A stretch of DNA of 64,000 bases from UTCFX2 sp963788145 (GTDB taxonomy: Bacteria; Chloroflexota; Anaerolineae; Anaerolineales; UBA4823), in assembly GCA_963788145.1 (NCBI GenBank), contig CAWBFQ010000007.1, forward strand, positions 806,001 to 870,000, given 5' to 3'. A model generated the notes under the pieces. It made no database searches. It saw only the letters and a list, made by a program, of their open reading frames with translations, and was not told where the DNA came from. Each line of letters opens with the position of its first letter. Position 1 is the first letter of the stretch. This document shows, piece by piece, positions 53,220 through 62,604 of the stretch. Made by a program: the position numbers and the translations under genes.

Positions 53220-53254
53220 TAAGCCCCAATCCGAGTGGTTGGGGCTTAATTTTC
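53220..53254 (+). terminator. Rho-independent terminator after the cold-shock gene
   Basis: TAAGCCCCAA (53220-53229), a 9-base loop, TTGGGGCTTA (53239-53248), then ATTTTCTT. A 10-base perfect stem with a T-rich end. Confidence 0.85.
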
Positions 53255-53265
53255 TTAAACGGGGC

Positions 53266-53294
53266 TTGACGAACAGCTATAGAAATGATATCTT
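53266..53294 (+). promoter_or_regulatory. Sigma-70-like promoter of the aminotransferase leader
   Basis: TTGACG (53266-53271), 17 bases, TATCTT (53289-53294). It lies just after the previous terminator and about 230 bases before the aminotransferase start. Confidence 0.5.
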
Positions 53295-53339
53295 TGGCCC
53301 TTAATGATATACGCCTGTTTCTGGATGAACCCCCGTAAT

Positions 53340-53456
53340 GATCGCACTACTCCCCGGCTCAAACCGGGGCGTCAGGCTGCGCAAGGATATCGAGGATGAG
53401 ACAGGTACACCTTTCGGACACAGACACCCCTTAACGCTTAGGGGTGTCTTTTTTAT
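53340..53456 (+). ncRNA. Structured leader with hairpin and terminator upstream of the aminotransferase
   Basis: The predicted transcript from about 53301 has CCCCGG-ctcaaa-CCGGGG (53352-53369), then a purine-rich stretch, then a strong terminator hairpin (53422-53449) with a T run. The coding region begins 69 bases further on. This order (promoter, aptamer-like part, terminator, gene) is that of a riboswitch or attenuator, but I do not recognise a known class. A short independent RNA is the alternative. Confidence 0.45.
53422..53454 (+). terminator. Terminator in the leader of the aminotransferase gene
   Basis: AGACACCCC (53422-53430), then a TTAACGCTTA apex, GGGGTGTCT (53441-53449), followed by TTTTT. 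A 9-base perfect GC-rich stem that extends by further pairs at the top. Confidence 0.8.
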
Positions 53457-53522
53457 ATTCCTCCCTATGGGTGCGCGATACAGAAAAAAAGCTGCTTTTA
53501 GGGACCTGACGAGGAGAATCTA

Positions 53523-54839
53523 ATGCCCGAACTTACCCCAAACGAAACCCCTGTCTTTGCAGTGCCCGAATCGAATCTGGCGCCGGTCAGCGGTCACCTG
53601 AGCCAGATGCAGGCTATCCCACCTTCGCGCATGTTTTTGATCAATAAAGCACTCAAAGTCTATCGGGAGAAATATCCCGATCGCCCGGTTTATGACGCCT
53701 CACAAGGCGATGGAGGAGCCAGTCTACCTGGTGTGCCGCGGTCTCTGTTGGAGCAAGCAGCCGAGATGCAGATCCAACAAGGAACTGCTTACGATATGCC
53801 TTTTGGGTCCGACCGGTTTCGGCGGGTGGTGTATGAAAACTACTGGCAACTCGACGCCGAGTCAGGACTTAGCCCGCAAAATATCATCGCTACAGTCGGC
53901 GGACGGGATGGTCTGGTGAAAGCCTACCAGGTCATGCTGTCCTTGGGGTATGGGCGCGAGGGGGATGCATTGATCGTTTCGCGCGTGCCATGGATTTCCT
54001 ATAACTGGGGTCCATACGGAGTGGGGGCGAATGTGCTCTATTCACCGGGCAGCCCAAAGGATGCCTGGGCTTTCTCGCCTGAGCGCATCCGAGCCAGCGT
54101 GGATTTTGCGGCTCGCAGCGGGCGAAAAGTGGCTGGGATCCTGATCACTTGCCCGGACAACCCAACCGGGCGGACGATTTCGGCTGAAGAGCAAGCCAGC
54201 CTGGCGCACGCCGCATTGGAAGCTGGGGTGGCGTTCGTGCTGTTTGATTGGATGTATCACTATGTCACAGATGAATCCCCGATGGACCTGAACGCATTCC
54301 TGCGCCTGTTCGAACCTGAGCAGCGCCGCCGTTTGATGTTCCTGGATGGAATTACAAAGAGCCTGGGTGGTTCGAATATCCGCAACTGCCATTTAATCGT
54401 GAACGACGAAGCCAGTAAATTGATCGTCTCGCGTGCTTCGCATGGTGTGATCCCGTCCTTTTACTCGTTAGCGGTGGCGATGGCAGCTTATGAGATGGGG
54501 TACAGTCAGGCCATTCGTGGGATTGTTGAACCAACCAACGCCAGCCGGATTGTGTTGAATAAATTCCTGCAAGAGCATGGTTTCAATTACATCATAGGCA
54601 AAGGGTATTACGCCTTCATCGACGTTTCGCCCTGGCTTTCCAGAAGCGTCTGGGTGGATAGCGAGCCGCTGGGTCAATACCTGGCAGAGGAACATGGAGT
54701 GGCAGTTGTACCGGGTGTGTATTTCTCGGCTTACGGTAGCCAGTGGATCCGCTTTTCCTATGCTACGCCCCCCGAGCGAACTCTAGGGGCCGCCGAGCGC
54801 CTTTTGGAAGGCCTGGAAGCAATTGGGGCATCTGAATAA
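53523..54839 (+). CDS. PLP-dependent aminotransferase, fold type I (class I/II)
   Basis: A 438-residue aminotransferase. It has IPPSRMFLINKAL, GDGGASLPGVP and ATVGGRDGLVKAYQVML in the cofactor pocket, ITCPDNPTGRTIS (NPTG motif), FVLFDWMYHY (PLP-ring Asp) and the catalytic Lys in LDGITKSLGGSNIR, with a final WIRFSYATP arginine motif. GAGGAG precedes ATG 53523. The amino-acid substrate is unknown. It is followed 24 bases later by the ligase/peptidase fusion and sits behind a terminator-bearing leader, so the pair is probably one regulated pathway. Confidence 0.88.
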   Translation: MPELTPNETPVFAVPESNLAPVSGHLSQMQAIPPSRMFLINKALKVYREKYPDRPVYDASQGDGGASLPGVPRSLLEQAAEMQIQQGTAYDMPFGSDRFRRVVYENYWQLDAESGLSPQNIIATVGGRDGLVKAYQVMLSLGYGREGDALIVSRVPWISYNWGPYGVGANVLYSPGSPKDAWAFSPERIRASVDFAARSGRKVAGILITCPDNPTGRTISAEEQASLAHAALEAGVAFVLFDWMYHYVTDESPMDLNAFLRLFEPEQRRRLMFLDGITKSLGGSNIRNCHLIVNDEASKLIVSRASHGVIPSFYSLAVAMAAYEMGYSQAIRGIVEPTNASRIVLNKFLQEHGFNYIIGKGYYAFIDVSPWLSRSVWVDSEPLGQYLAEEHGVAVVPGVYFSAYGSQWIRFSYATPPERTLGAAERLLEGLEAIGASE

Positions 54840-54863
54840 ACAAAGAGTCCAGGAGGCACAGCC

Positions 54864-57686
54864 ATGACCTATCATCCACAACAATTTGCAGAAAAATACC
54901 GACTGGCCTGGGAGAGCGCCGCAAATAGCGCACCGCATGGCGGTCTGTGCGGATTCGAGTTGGAATGGAACCTGCTCGATGTGGAATTCAAACCCTTGCG
55001 CACGGTTGGTTCCGGACCCAGCCAGGTTTCATTTGTGGATTATCTGCGATCGGAGTGCCTCTCATCCTGGGAACGAGAGTTCAGCCAATTGGAGGTGTTC
55101 CATTGGATGATCGAGTGGGTCACGCGCCCATACTATTCACCGCGGGCGGCGGTTTACGAAGGCCGGTTGTTAGAGGCGACCTTGATCAACGCTTTGAGCA
55201 AAGCAGGGCGTTTGTTTGACGAGCAGCTTTATTGCTGGCCTGGCAACCTGCTTTTCCAGACCCCGGTCGGGCCCGATTCTATCCCGAATTCCTGGCACCT
55301 GGCGAAGCGGCGCTACCTGGAACGATGTGTAGACCTGTATGGCCAGGGCCTTGCAACCGCAGGGACGCATACCAACCTATCGCTGCCCGATCCACTTTTT
55401 GCCTGGGATTTCATGCATCTTCCCGCAGCTGTGCGAGGCGACCACCACCTGGACGAATATAAAAGCCAGTTCTATATCACGGCCACTCGACTGATGCGGG
55501 CTTTCGCCGCACTGTTTATCGCGACCAGCGCAGCGACGCCTATGCAGGCTGAGATTGTGGATGGCAAGCCAAAAGTGCGCCTGACACCTTTTAACTCGGT
55601 GCGGAACCTGACTTTTCCAAACCCGGCCAGCATTGACCAGGCGGAGCTGTATCGATCATATGAAGATTATCTGCAAATCTCTTATGACCTGGTGCGCTCT
55701 GGGGTGCGTTTTGGGAACAACAACTGGACGCCGGCGCGGGCGCGCTCTTTTGCCGAACCGGTAGAAAGGCTGATCGCGATCACGAGCGACCAGCTCAAAG
55801 ATTTGTATTCACGCGGCCTCTATTCGGTCGGTGAAACCCAGCCGATGGAGGATATCGCTCACCAGATTGAGATCCAAAACCTGATGGCGCGCATTAATTT
55901 GCCAATGGCACGGGTCGAAGTGCGTACAGATGACGGAGGTCACCCGTTGGAGGTAGAACTGGCCAACCTGACCCTGAAGCATCTGCTGATGGCGCGCTTT
56001 TACGCTGATCCTGAATTCGGAAGGGCTTTCCGTTACGATCGAGAGGACATCACGCGCGCCCGGCGTAATGAAGACAACGCGGCACGGCACGGACTGCGGG
56101 CTGAGATTGAAAATCCATTCACAGGAAAACCAGTACCTCTGCGAAACTTCTTGGCTTGGACATTGGAAGAGATGAGGCCACTGGCAGAAGGTCTCGATTA
56201 TTGGGAGGATTTGGAGCCATTAGTCGAGATGAGTAAGGAGAATGTCCCCAACACTGCCGAGAAGCTGCGCGCAAAGATTCAATCGCGTATCGGTGGAGAG
56301 GTGGCAGTACCGGTTGAACTGCTGGTGGAACTGGCTGAGGAGCGCAAGGCTGAGGTAGCCCGAGATGTGGAAACAATCGCCGAGACCTATCAGTTTTTAG
56401 GACCGGATGCGGTTCGCCTGGGTCAGTTTTTGCAGCGATCACGAGATGAAGTGCGCCTGGACCGACAAGCGCCGATCCGGTTTCGCCCACAACAGCGGCT
56501 ATTAGTCGAAATGTTATACCCGGATAAGACCAGCGAGATCGTGGCATTGGCGAAAGACTTGGTTTGCATCCCATCCGTGACTGCCTGTCCGGACGAACGG
56601 CTGGACGAAGTGCGGCGTGCAGCTACTTTCATCTTTGACTATGCCCGAAACCGGGGGCTGGAGGTACATTATTTTGACCAGGAAAAGTACCCTGCTTTGT
56701 GGATTGGGTTTCCTGCAGAAATGCTGGCGCCGGTGATGCTGAGCGGTCATTTTGATGTCGTCCAGCCAGAGCCAGATGATGAGCAATTCGAACCCCGCCT
56801 GGAGGGTGATTACCTGTGGGGGCGCGGCGCAGCGGATATGAAAACGGTTGTAGCCACTTACCTGGTATGGATGAAAGATGCATTGCGCCACGGGCCGCCC
56901 TATCCACCAGTCAATCTACTGCTGGTAGGGAATGAGGAGAATGGCGAATCCGAGCCAATGGGCACGCCGCATGTGCTGCGTTATCTGTCGCAAGAACACG
57001 CTTACGCTCCAAAGCTGTTGATTGCTGGCGAGCGAACCGGCGAGAAAGGCGACGAGTTGTGGGGAGAAATCTGTACCCAAAACCGGGGTGTGATGCGTTT
57101 TCAGGTAACAGCCTATGGACAGCGCGCCCACGCTGGGATGGCCAAAACGGCGGATCTGCTCGAAAAGATGATCCAGGCGCGCACAGAAATCGACAATATC
57201 CTGAAGCGCCGCCTGACTTTATCCAGCCCGGATGGCTGGCAGTCTCAGCGGCGTTTCCCATTCCTGCAAGCTGGCACAGCCGGAATATTCAATATTACCC
57301 CGGAGGCAGTTGTATTGGGGGCTGAGGTACGCCCGATTCCTGAAGATGACCTGAGTGCTTTGGACGAAGAACTGCAGGCTTATTGTTCAGAAAAATCGCT
57401 GGACCTTGAAATTCTGGTGATGGAGAACGGGATCGCTTGCAGCCTGGACAATCTCTATCTGGAAGCGTTAATCCAGGCAGTGCGGGAGGAATCTGGAATG
57501 GAGCCGGCCATCGGGCGTAAGCTGCCCGGCACCAGCGCCCGCTTTGCACCAGCTGGGCAGGGAGTGGTTTGGGGTCAGAGTGGGATCGGTCCGCATTCCC
57601 GCGATGAGCGCCATTTCATCCCGAGCATCCTGCCCTATTATCAGGCGCTTGAAAAATATGCGAAACAATTAACCCAATCCAGCTAG
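54864..57686 (+). CDS. Fusion of a glutamate-cysteine-ligase-like domain and an M20-family peptidase
   Basis: A 940-residue single frame. Residues about 1-500 resemble the GCS2-type carboxylate-amine ligase fold: HGGLCGFELEWNLL (metal Glu pair), TAGTHTNLSLPDP and MARVEVRTDDGGHPLEVELANL. Residues about 550-937 are an M20 (DapE/ArgE-like) metallopeptidase: MLSGHFDVVQPEPDD (zinc His-Asp), WGRGAADMKT (bridging Asp) and NEENGESEP (Glu pair), ending with GPHSRDERHF. One end would form an amide or peptide bond and the other would cut one. A combined maker and trimmer of a small peptide-like metabolite is plausible but not proven. GGAGG precedes the start. Confidence 0.85.
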   Translation: MTYHPQQFAEKYRLAWESAANSAPHGGLCGFELEWNLLDVEFKPLRTVGSGPSQVSFVDYLRSECLSSWEREFSQLEVFHWMIEWVTRPYYSPRAAVYEGRLLEATLINALSKAGRLFDEQLYCWPGNLLFQTPVGPDSIPNSWHLAKRRYLERCVDLYGQGLATAGTHTNLSLPDPLFAWDFMHLPAAVRGDHHLDEYKSQFYITATRLMRAFAALFIATSAATPMQAEIVDGKPKVRLTPFNSVRNLTFPNPASIDQAELYRSYEDYLQISYDLVRSGVRFGNNNWTPARARSFAEPVERLIAITSDQLKDLYSRGLYSVGETQPMEDIAHQIEIQNLMARINLPMARVEVRTDDGGHPLEVELANLTLKHLLMARFYADPEFGRAFRYDREDITRARRNEDNAARHGLRAEIENPFTGKPVPLRNFLAWTLEEMRPLAEGLDYWEDLEPLVEMSKENVPNTAEKLRAKIQSRIGGEVAVPVELLVELAEERKAEVARDVETIAETYQFLGPDAVRLGQFLQRSRDEVRLDRQAPIRFRPQQRLLVEMLYPDKTSEIVALAKDLVCIPSVTACPDERLDEVRRAATFIFDYARNRGLEVHYFDQEKYPALWIGFPAEMLAPVMLSGHFDVVQPEPDDEQFEPRLEGDYLWGRGAADMKTVVATYLVWMKDALRHGPPYPPVNLLLVGNEENGESEPMGTPHVLRYLSQEHAYAPKLLIAGERTGEKGDELWGEICTQNRGVMRFQVTAYGQRAHAGMAKTADLLEKMIQARTEIDNILKRRLTLSSPDGWQSQRRFPFLQAGTAGIFNITPEAVVLGAEVRPIPEDDLSALDEELQAYCSEKSLDLEILVMENGIACSLDNLYLEALIQAVREESGMEPAIGRKLPGTSARFAPAGQGVVWGQSGIGPHSRDERHFIPSILPYYQALEKYAKQLTQSS

Positions 57687-57795
57687 ACAATGATCGGCGA
57701 GAAGAACCTTTGTTGTCGGTTTACAAGCTTTGAGGTTTTTTCGCTTCCAGATCAAATACTAACTAAGTTGTAGGTTGTGAAAGGCCTCTTGTTAA

Positions 57796-57824
57796 TTGAC
57801 GCCTGCCTGTCATGCAAGTATAAT
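57796..57824 (+). promoter_or_regulatory. Sigma-70 promoter of the DUF4388 gene
   Basis: TTGACG (57796-57801), 17 bases, TATAAT (57819-57824), about 54 bases before the ATG at 57878. The -10 is perfect and the -35 has five of six consensus bases. Confidence 0.8.
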
Positions 57825-57877
57825 CCCTTCAGCAAATCTTTTTACTCAGGGTTCGATACTTTCTATTCGAGAACGCT

Positions 57878-58723
57878 ATGGCACTGAAGGGTAATCTGCG
57901 CGATTTCACAATCACACAACTGCTGAACCTGATCAACCTGGCTCGTAAAACCGGCACATTGGTGGTTGAAGGACCCAGTGAACGGGTGCTGATCAGCTTT
58001 CGGGACGGCAAACTGGCTTATGCCCAAACCGGTCAGGAGGATAATGGATTGGTATCAGTGTTATATCGCGCCCGTAAGCTCAGTTCGGCCCAATCGCGCG
58101 CTCTGAAAGAACGCGCTGGCAATATGAGCGATAAAGAACTCGGATTATTGTTGGTCAACGCGAATTACATCTCACAACAAGATATCCTTTCCAGCCTGCA
58201 AACCTACTTTGTGGGGATTGTCAACCGGTTATTCACCTGGGTCGAGGGACTTTTTCGCTTTGAAAACGATCTTCTCCCCCCGGATGATAAAATCACAGTG
58301 AGGATTGGGCTTGAGAATATCATCATCGAAGGCTCGCGCCGGTTGCGGGAATGGGAACAGCTTCAGGATGAAATCCCGAACCTGGATATGTCGTTGAAAT
58401 TCGCTGAACGGCCGGGTGCAAATATTCGTAATTTCAACCTCAGCGTCGAGGAATGGCGTGTGGTTTCTTACATAAATCCTAAAAATTCGATCCGCCAGAT
58501 TGCCCGCGCCACCAAGATGAGCGATCTGGAGATTCGGCGAATCATCTATGGCTTACTCCAAGCCGGGCTGGTTGAGATCATCCGCCCGGAGGGGATGGCG
58601 CGACCGTCAATAGCGCAGTCGAGCGCAAAAACAGGGGCTCGGCTGGATGCTGGACCAGCGCCCAACACAGAAGAGCAAAAATCGCTGATCAACCGTCTGA
58701 TCAGCCGAATCCGTTCAATGTAG
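57878..58723 (+). CDS. DUF4388 domain protein with C-terminal winged-helix-like region
   Basis: A 281-residue protein. The N-terminal DUF4388 domain (about 1-165) has LKGNLRDFTITQLLNLINLARKTGTLVVE and FRDGKLAYAQTG, and a helical extension with YISQQDILSSLQTYF. Residues about 185-235 look like a winged helix (VVSYINPKNSIRQIARATKMSDLEIRRIIYGLL). DUF4388 proteins usually accompany small GTPases, roadblock domains and receivers in bacterial polarity or signalling sets, and here a GTPase gene follows. It has its own strong promoter. Confidence 0.82.
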   Translation: MALKGNLRDFTITQLLNLINLARKTGTLVVEGPSERVLISFRDGKLAYAQTGQEDNGLVSVLYRARKLSSAQSRALKERAGNMSDKELGLLLVNANYISQQDILSSLQTYFVGIVNRLFTWVEGLFRFENDLLPPDDKITVRIGLENIIIEGSRRLREWEQLQDEIPNLDMSLKFAERPGANIRNFNLSVEEWRVVSYINPKNSIRQIARATKMSDLEIRRIIYGLLQAGLVEIIRPEGMARPSIAQSSAKTGARLDAGPAPNTEEQKSLINRLISRIRSM

Positions 58724-58824
58724 AATTGACGTGGGTCTGAGACCCACCCGGTCAAGCCCGGATGCTGTTTATCCGCAATTATATCGTCGATGCGCCGAAA
58801 CAAGTATCGGAAGGACAACGGTCA

Positions 58825-59370
58825 ATGCAAACGGTCAAAATGGTGGTCACAGGCCCATTTAATGCAGGTAAAACGGAGTTCATCCGTTCGGTGAGCGAGA
58901 TTGATGTTGTCTCTACGGAAAGGAAAATAAGCTCTGATACCGAGCGGATCAAAGACACCACCACCGTAGCGATGGATTTTGGGCGGATTACTGTCGATGA
59001 TGACCTGGTGTTGTATTTGTTTGGGACGCCCGGCCAGAAACGCTTTGATTTTATGTGGGAGATCCTTTCGGAAGGGATGCTTGGTTTTGTTGTGATGGTG
59101 GATAGCACCCGGCCGGAAACATTCCGGGAAGCCCGCAGCATCCTGGAGACTTTCCGAGCCTATGCTCCAACACCCTATGTGGTGACGGCGAACAAACAGG
59201 ATCGTGAAGACGCCTGGGAACTGAATGATATGCGAATTGCCTTGCGATTGGATTCTAAGATCAAGCTTTTACCCTGCGTAGCAACTGATAAAGAATCGGT
59301 TAAGAACGTGCTGCTTGAACTGCTTTACAGCATTCTGGCTGAAATGGAATCGGGCGAGAAGAAAAAATAA
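58825..59370 (+). CDS. Small Ras-like GTPase (MglA/Rup family)
   Basis: A 181-residue GTPase. G1 is MVVTGPFNAGKTEFIRS, G3 is LFGTPGQKRFDFMW, and G4 is VTANKQDRED; there is a Thr-rich switch I (ERIKDTTTVAMDFG). This is the prokaryotic MglA-like group that partners with DUF4388 and roadblock proteins. The frame is open to 58762, but ATG 58825 begins right at the first beta strand with an AAGGA site upstream. It may switch the DUF4388 protein or the receiver protein downstream. Confidence 0.9.
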   Translation: MQTVKMVVTGPFNAGKTEFIRSVSEIDVVSTERKISSDTERIKDTTTVAMDFGRITVDDDLVLYLFGTPGQKRFDFMWEILSEGMLGFVVMVDSTRPETFREARSILETFRAYAPTPYVVTANKQDREDAWELNDMRIALRLDSKIKLLPCVATDKESVKNVLLELLYSILAEMESGEKKK

Positions 59371-59403
59371 GATGCCGGATACAGATCCCGGCGCAGGTTA
59401 ACT

Positions 59404-60192
59404 GTGTCATCATTCACTACTGACCAGGGAATCGTACATTACGAGGTATATGGGCGCGGTCGACCAGTCATCCTGTTGCATGGATGGCTGGGGTCGTGGG
59501 GATTGTGGCAGGATACCATGACTTATTTTGGTAAGCGCTACCGTACCTACGCGCTGGATTTCTGGGGGTTTGGCGAATCGGGCAAAAAGCGCAATTCATA
59601 CAACGTGCAGGACTTTGTGAGCCTTGTGGATCAGTTTATGGAACAGCTTGGGATTGAATCAGCTCCACTGGTGGGACACAGTATGGGCGGGACGGTCAGC
59701 CTAGCCGTGGCGATGAAGTATCCACAGAGAGCTCGAAAAGTGGTCGTCATCGGATCGCCGATCGCCGGGTCGTCGCTCTCGTTAATGCTCAAGTTATTCG
59801 GTCAGAGGCTGGTCGCTTCTATCGTCTATCACAATCTGTGGGGGCTGAAATTGGGCTTCCAAATCCTGGCGCCATTTTATTCACGCGATCCACGCTGGTC
59901 AGACATGATGAACCGGGATATTTCGAGGACCACTCTGGAATCGTTTCTTTTAAGTATCGCTTCTTTACGCAAAACAGATTTGCGCCCCGATCTGGGTCAA
60001 GTGCAGGTTCCGGTAATGGGAATGTATGGCGACCGGGATATTGTCGTAGACCCGATGCAGTGGATCCCACTTCAAGAGGGAATCGCCAATGCACGCATCG
60101 AGCGATTTCATCAGGCTGGCCATTTCATTATGTTAGATGAGCCAGAGCCTTTCAAGAATGTGCTGGCAGATTTTTTAGATGGTAGTGAATGA
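59404..60192 (+). CDS. Alpha/beta-fold hydrolase
   Basis: A 262-residue hydrolase, GTG start. It has the oxyanion region VILLHGWLGSWGLW, the nucleophile elbow VGHSMGGTVSLA (Ser about residue 93), the acid in YGDRDIVV and the base in FHQAGHFIMLDEP. The substrate is unknown (ester, lactone or amide). It follows the GTPase by 33 bases on the same strand. Confidence 0.85.
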   Translation: MSSFTTDQGIVHYEVYGRGRPVILLHGWLGSWGLWQDTMTYFGKRYRTYALDFWGFGESGKKRNSYNVQDFVSLVDQFMEQLGIESAPLVGHSMGGTVSLAVAMKYPQRARKVVVIGSPIAGSSLSLMLKLFGQRLVASIVYHNLWGLKLGFQILAPFYSRDPRWSDMMNRDISRTTLESFLLSIASLRKTDLRPDLGQVQVPVMGMYGDRDIVVDPMQWIPLQEGIANARIERFHQAGHFIMLDEPEPFKNVLADFLDGSE

Positions 60193-60216
60193 TATGCCAG
60201 AAATCGGCGAAAGACG

Positions 60217-61521
60217 ATGTTAAAAATTATCCTACAAGATCAACGTTTTATTCATCCCTTTAACGAGCCCGCCCACGATCTGCGCGTCCAAAATAAACCG
60301 CTCTGGTTGAACCAGCGGGATGTATTGGCGCCTTATACGCACCGAGAATTGGAGATGAAGCCCTGGGATACCCTGGTTGAAACAAGCGAGCCATGCCTGG
60401 TGCATCGAGACAACCTGTATTTCGATGCTGAATATATGCAGGCTTTTCTGGCAGAAGCCATGCGCCGGAAAACGGCGAGCCGGGCAGCTTTTTCGGCAGA
60501 GGACCAGGCTTTCCGCGAACATGCCCTCCCACTATCGACTTCCTATACTCGTTATGAGAATCTGTATCTGGCAGATCTATGGTATTTCCCGGAGGGTGTG
60601 AAACGGGAACACGCTGATTGGAGCCAGATGCAAGCAATTGAACCGCTTACGATCAACTTGCAATCCAGCGAAGTGGGCTATTACCATGTTCCAACTTATA
60701 TGGCTTACGAACAAGGAGACCTGGTCTTTCAGGTGCCGCGGCGCAGCCTGATGGCAATTGACAGCTGGGTTCATATTTTTATTGCTGATGTGGTCTTTGG
60801 GTTGTTTTCGCGCGGGGCGCGCTTTGAAGACCGGCTTGGAAAAGATGTGCTCTTCAAACTCGAAATTCTTCTAAACGGGATGTATGAAGGGAAGCAGGTA
60901 TTGGAATGTTCCAAACTGGTGAAAGTCGGGCGAAATTGCGTCATCGATCCGCGGGCTGTGATCCACGGACCAACCAGCATTGGGAACAATGTGACGGTCA
61001 ACGCTGGCACGGTTATCGAGAACTGTATTATCGGTGACAATGTCAATATCTCGCAAGATTGCCAACTGATGCTCTCGGTGATTGGAGATGGGGCATTCCT
61101 GCCTTTTCGGAGTTCCATGTTCATGACTACCCTGATGGATAATAGCATGGTGGCGCAAAACACATGCTTGCAGATGTGTGTTATTGGCAGGAACACTTTC
61201 ATTGGCGCTGGTTCAACATTCACGGATTATAATTTACTACCTGCCCCGTTGCGCGCCCTAGATGGGGACGGAAAGCTGAGTATGGCAAACCGTCCGGTGT
61301 TGGGTGGTTGCGTTGGGCATAACTGCCGTCTGGGCTCAGGAATGATATTCTTCCCGGCTCGCACTGTCGAGTCAGATGTGGTTTTATATGCTTCGAAGGA
61401 CCGGCGTGAGATTACCCAAGATATCAAATATGAAGACAGCGACCACCACAAACTGCCTTTTTCGCATCTGCACCCCCGTTTATACCCGCGCAAAGGGGAA
61501 CAGATCGAAGATTCTTGGTGA
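60217..61521 (+). CDS. Left-handed beta-helix (hexapeptide repeat) protein
   Basis: A 434-residue protein. The middle and C-terminal part (about 225-390) has runs of hexapeptide-like repeats, for example VGRNCVIDPRAVIHGPTSIG, NVTVNAGTVIENCIIGDNVNI and CVIGRNTFIGAGSTF, as in acyltransferases and GlmU-type enzymes. The first 200 residues are helical and not recognised. Without an obvious nucleotidyl motif it may be an acyltransferase or a carbonic-anhydrase-like scaffold. It follows the hydrolase by 24 bases. Confidence 0.75.
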   Translation: MLKIILQDQRFIHPFNEPAHDLRVQNKPLWLNQRDVLAPYTHRELEMKPWDTLVETSEPCLVHRDNLYFDAEYMQAFLAEAMRRKTASRAAFSAEDQAFREHALPLSTSYTRYENLYLADLWYFPEGVKREHADWSQMQAIEPLTINLQSSEVGYYHVPTYMAYEQGDLVFQVPRRSLMAIDSWVHIFIADVVFGLFSRGARFEDRLGKDVLFKLEILLNGMYEGKQVLECSKLVKVGRNCVIDPRAVIHGPTSIGNNVTVNAGTVIENCIIGDNVNISQDCQLMLSVIGDGAFLPFRSSMFMTTLMDNSMVAQNTCLQMCVIGRNTFIGAGSTFTDYNLLPAPLRALDGDGKLSMANRPVLGGCVGHNCRLGSGMIFFPARTVESDVVLYASKDRREITQDIKYEDSDHHKLPFSHLHPRLYPRKGEQIEDSW

Positions 61522-61703
61522 TTTTTCCTGGCAAGGGTGGACAATTATCAAATCCACAGGCGTAGTGATATGGTATCATAATTAAACGAAGTGCAGCCGA
61601 AACCAGCCCTTGGCCGAATTGTTGATGATATTAAACTTTCATATACCTATGAAAAATAGACAATTGTTTTGTGCTTCACAACTTCGATTTTTGGGAGGCC
61701 GAG

Positions 61704-62591
61704 ATGAGTAAAGCCCGTTTGTTAATCGTGGAAGATGATGCTGATATCTCCAGAATGCTCCAGATCTACTTCTCGGGACATAATTTTGAGGTCGATACTG
61801 CCCTGCGCGGTGCGGACGCGCTGGAAAAGACACGTCAGAATCTACCGCACCTGATCGTCTTAGATATTATGCTCCCAGATATCGACGGTTTTGAAGTGTG
61901 CCGGATATTACGCACTCATACCCGTACAAGCCATGTGCCGATCATCTTCCTGACCCAGAAAGATGAGCGCAGTGACAAACTGCAAGGGCTTGAATTGGGC
62001 GCGGATGATTATGTCACTAAACCCTTTGATATTGAGGAACTTAAACTGCGAGTTCAACGGGCGATTGCCCGAGCTGAACAGCAAAGCCTGACAGACCCGC
62101 GCTCAGGCTTGCCATCGGGTAGATTGATAGAAGAGCAGCTTCGGCGGATTATCCGCCTGGATACCTGGGCTTACATGGATTTACGGATCAAACATTTTGA
62201 TGCGTTCCGAGACGTGTATGGTTTTGTCGCTGCGGATAATGTTTTACGGTTTACTGCAATGCTGTTGGGTGAGGTGGTGGATGAATTGGGTACATTGAGT
62301 GATTTTATCGGTCATGCAGGTGGAGACAATTTCATCCTGATCACCAGCGAGGAAACAGCTGGAGAAATTCAACGGCGGGTGATAGATCGGTTTGGTGAAG
62401 AGGTGCTCTCGCACTATTCCTTCATTGACCGTGAGCGGGGGTATATCGAAACAGAAGCGGCGGATGAATCAAAACAGAAGTCGCCTTTGATGACCCTCGC
62501 TATTGGCTTGGTCTCACCTTCAAAATATGAATTTGCGGATATTCGTGAAATTACCGAGCTCGCCGCTGAAGCTAGGCGGCAGAATAATTAA
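61704..62591 (+). CDS. Response regulator with degenerate GGDEF-type domain
   Basis: A 295-residue protein. The receiver (about 1-120) has RLLIVEDDADISRML, Asp in LIVLDIMLPDIDGFE, and the Lys of VTKPF. The second domain (about 130-290) follows a GGDEF fold with the order RSGLPSGRLIEE, then HAGGDNFILIT where GGDEF should be. GGDNF would not make cyclic di-GMP efficiently, so it more likely binds a partner or GTP. ATG 61704 is preceded by GGGAGG. The next gene (a GAF sensor) starts 13 bases on. Confidence 0.85.
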   Translation: MSKARLLIVEDDADISRMLQIYFSGHNFEVDTALRGADALEKTRQNLPHLIVLDIMLPDIDGFEVCRILRTHTRTSHVPIIFLTQKDERSDKLQGLELGADDYVTKPFDIEELKLRVQRAIARAEQQSLTDPRSGLPSGRLIEEQLRRIIRLDTWAYMDLRIKHFDAFRDVYGFVAADNVLRFTAMLLGEVVDELGTLSDFIGHAGGDNFILITSEETAGEIQRRVIDRFGEEVLSHYSFIDRERGYIETEAADESKQKSPLMTLAIGLVSPSKYEFADIREITELAAEARRQNN

Positions 62592-62604
62592 CTGATCTGC
62601 GAGG

